NCBI GenBank assembly: GCA_022225965.2
Contig: JAKJXP020000091.1
Coordinates: 1-64,000, forward strand
Direction of reading: 5' to 3'
Length of the DNA stretch: 64,000 nucleotides
From: Diatrype stigma
Taxonomy: Eukaryota; Ascomycota; Sordariomycetes; Xylariales; Diatrypaceae
This document shows positions 62,772 to 64,000 of this stretch, piece after piece. The translations under genes were made by a program, and so were the position numbers. The notes under the pieces are model-generated. The model did not search any database. It was not told the origin of the DNA and worked only from the letters and a program-made list of their open reading frames with translations. Position 1 is the first letter of the stretch; each line of letters opens with the position of its first letter.

Positions 62772-64000
62772 TTAATAAAGGATCTTCCTTACGAAATTAA
62801 TCCCGTGAGCCGCCCCCTTAATAATCTTGACCTCTATACTTCTGTTCAAGAAGTAGTTCTGAGACAGGCAAGGTATTGGGGGTTCAGTGTAACTGCATCT
62901 CCCACCACATGCCGGAATATCGCGCTCTAATCAGGTTGCCAAATCAGCGCAGCTCTCTTAGAAGTTTTAAAGTCCGCCCGCAAACACTAAGCTAAGCGTG
63001 TGGGAGACAGTAACACAAAGTCGACGTACCTCCCGTAATCAGCAGCACGGGCCCACCGAACGTGCTATTCACATTCCCCGGGTTATTCAGGGTCAGCAGC
63101 TCGCCGACGGTGATGGGCTGCGTCGCCTCGAAGGCCGGCGCGAGGATCTCGGGGTCAAAGTTGCCGGGGGCGAAGAAGTCGTTGTGCAGGGCCTGCCGGT
63201 CGGCCAGGGCCACGTACCCGTCCGGGTACGCGGCGAAGCGCGGCAGCAGCGAGCGGGCGCCGGCGAAGTTGGCGCCCATGGCGAAGTACGGGCCCTCGAG
63301 CCCGAGCGGCGCCCCGCCCACGTTCAGGAAGCTCACGTGGCTGAACCCCGTCAGCGCGATGCCGTCCGACACCGCGCCCACCTCCGGGTACGTCGCCGCC
63401 AGGTTGTACGTCAGCCGGCTGCCGAAGCTGTGGCCCACGTGGAAGATCTTGGCGTAGCGGGCGATGCCCGGGAGCGCCGCCGCGCGCAGCTGCAGCGTCA
63501 GCGCGTGCAGCGACGCGATCTCGAGCCAGGGCTGGATCTCGGCGATGGGCTCGCGCGACGGCGCCGACGACTGCCCGATCCCGAGCCGGTCGTACGCGAA
63601 GGTGCTGTAGTTCGCCGCGAGCGCCGCCGACACGTAGCTGTAGTTGTAGTCGTGGTACGGGAAGTCCCAGTAGCCCCGGTCGAACCCCACGCCGTGCGTC
63701 AGCACCTGCAGGGCTTTGCCCGGCCCGGTGTCCGGCTCGCAGTACGTCGCGCCCATGGAGAAGGTGCCGTTGATGGTGACATACTGCGTGTTAGCATTTG
63801 CGTTAGCTTGAGCTTCTCCTTCCCGGGTCGCACTTTATAAACTCGAGGTCTTCGTCAGGGGGTTAGGGGCAGTATGAGGCATATGGAATGACTAAAGGAA
63901 AAGAAAGAAGAAGTCGATCCGGCCTCTTACGTCTTGGAGCAGTATGTCACTGAGATTTCGCCCCGGCTGGGTGAGGTCTAGGATGAAATTCGTCACCTCG
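62772..64000 (-). CDS. Alpha/beta hydrolase, secreted-type, 5' end outside the window
   Basis: Three exons visible: 63931-64000 (partial), 63030-63783 and 62772-62926, with introns of 147 nt (donor GTAAGA, GCTAAC branch, CGCAG acceptor) and 103 nt (donor GTACGT). Joined, they read LSDILLQD-YVTINGTFSMGATYCEP and VLLITGE-RDIPACGGRCSY. The catalytic triad is visible: Ser in GHSFGS, Asp in GERD, His in AAHGINF near the end. The YCEP motif, the oxyanion region LTHGVGFDRGYW and the CGG-x-C motif match a fungal family of extracellular alpha/beta hydrolases of unknown substrate. The signal peptide would lie beyond 64000. Exon 2 is about two-thirds GC, exon 3 only about 45 percent, and the stop abuts the RIP island. 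Confidence 0.85.

Noticed and set aside
62998..63840. Arg/Val-rich plus-strand frame opposite the hydrolase
   Set aside because: Low-complexity shadow of the catalytic exon on the minus strand.
1..64000. CRISPR arrays, bacterial operons, riboswitches
   Set aside because: Not expected in a fungal nucleus; no spaced direct-repeat array was seen, only tandem satellites.

Overview
The window looks like nuclear DNA of a filamentous ascomycete, probably a sordariomycete. The evidence is short GT-AG introns with CTAAC-type branch points, a HET-domain incompatibility-type gene, fungal orthologues of RTT106, VFA1 and YVH1, CCCTAA-type telomere-like repeats, and an AT-rich island whose damage is all C-to-T/G-to-A, as expected from repeat-induced point mutation (RIP).

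Layout. 1-6.2 kb is non-coding and holds a 534-bp inverted-repeat element with telomere-like repeats at its core. 6.2-14.8 kb is the gene-dense part: RTT106 (-) and VFA1 (+) diverge from a shared 0.77-kb spacer, followed by an unrecognised protein (-), a DUF6594-type membrane protein (-) and a HET protein (+). 18.5-20.0 kb carries a YVH1-type phosphatase (-). 23.7-25.9 kb carries a C2H2 zinc-finger protein (-). 26-53 kb has normal base composition but almost no genes; it contains three non-autonomous DNA transposons (TIR elements at 27.5, 46.5 and 49.4 kb, the last hAT-like with a perfect 8-bp target duplication) and many microsatellites. 53.7-62.7 kb is an AT-rich RIP island: a structurally complete Ty1/copia retrotransposon (54585-61098, 5-bp target duplication) sits inside an older dead reading frame, and a second dead frame runs divergently beside it. 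A secreted-type alpha/beta hydrolase gene (-) starts beyond the right edge and ends directly against the island.

The housekeeping genes act in separate processes: histone deposition (RTT106), ESCRT/Vps4 function (VFA1) and 60S ribosome maturation (YVH1). The HET, DUF6594 and unrecognised genes look like accessory content. I modelled seven spliced or unspliced complete genes plus one partial gene; all exon joins come from reading splice signals and frame and have no transcript support. The part closest to something undescribed is the pair of divergent RIP-killed frames (61407 leftward and 61555 rightward), whose family I could not name.
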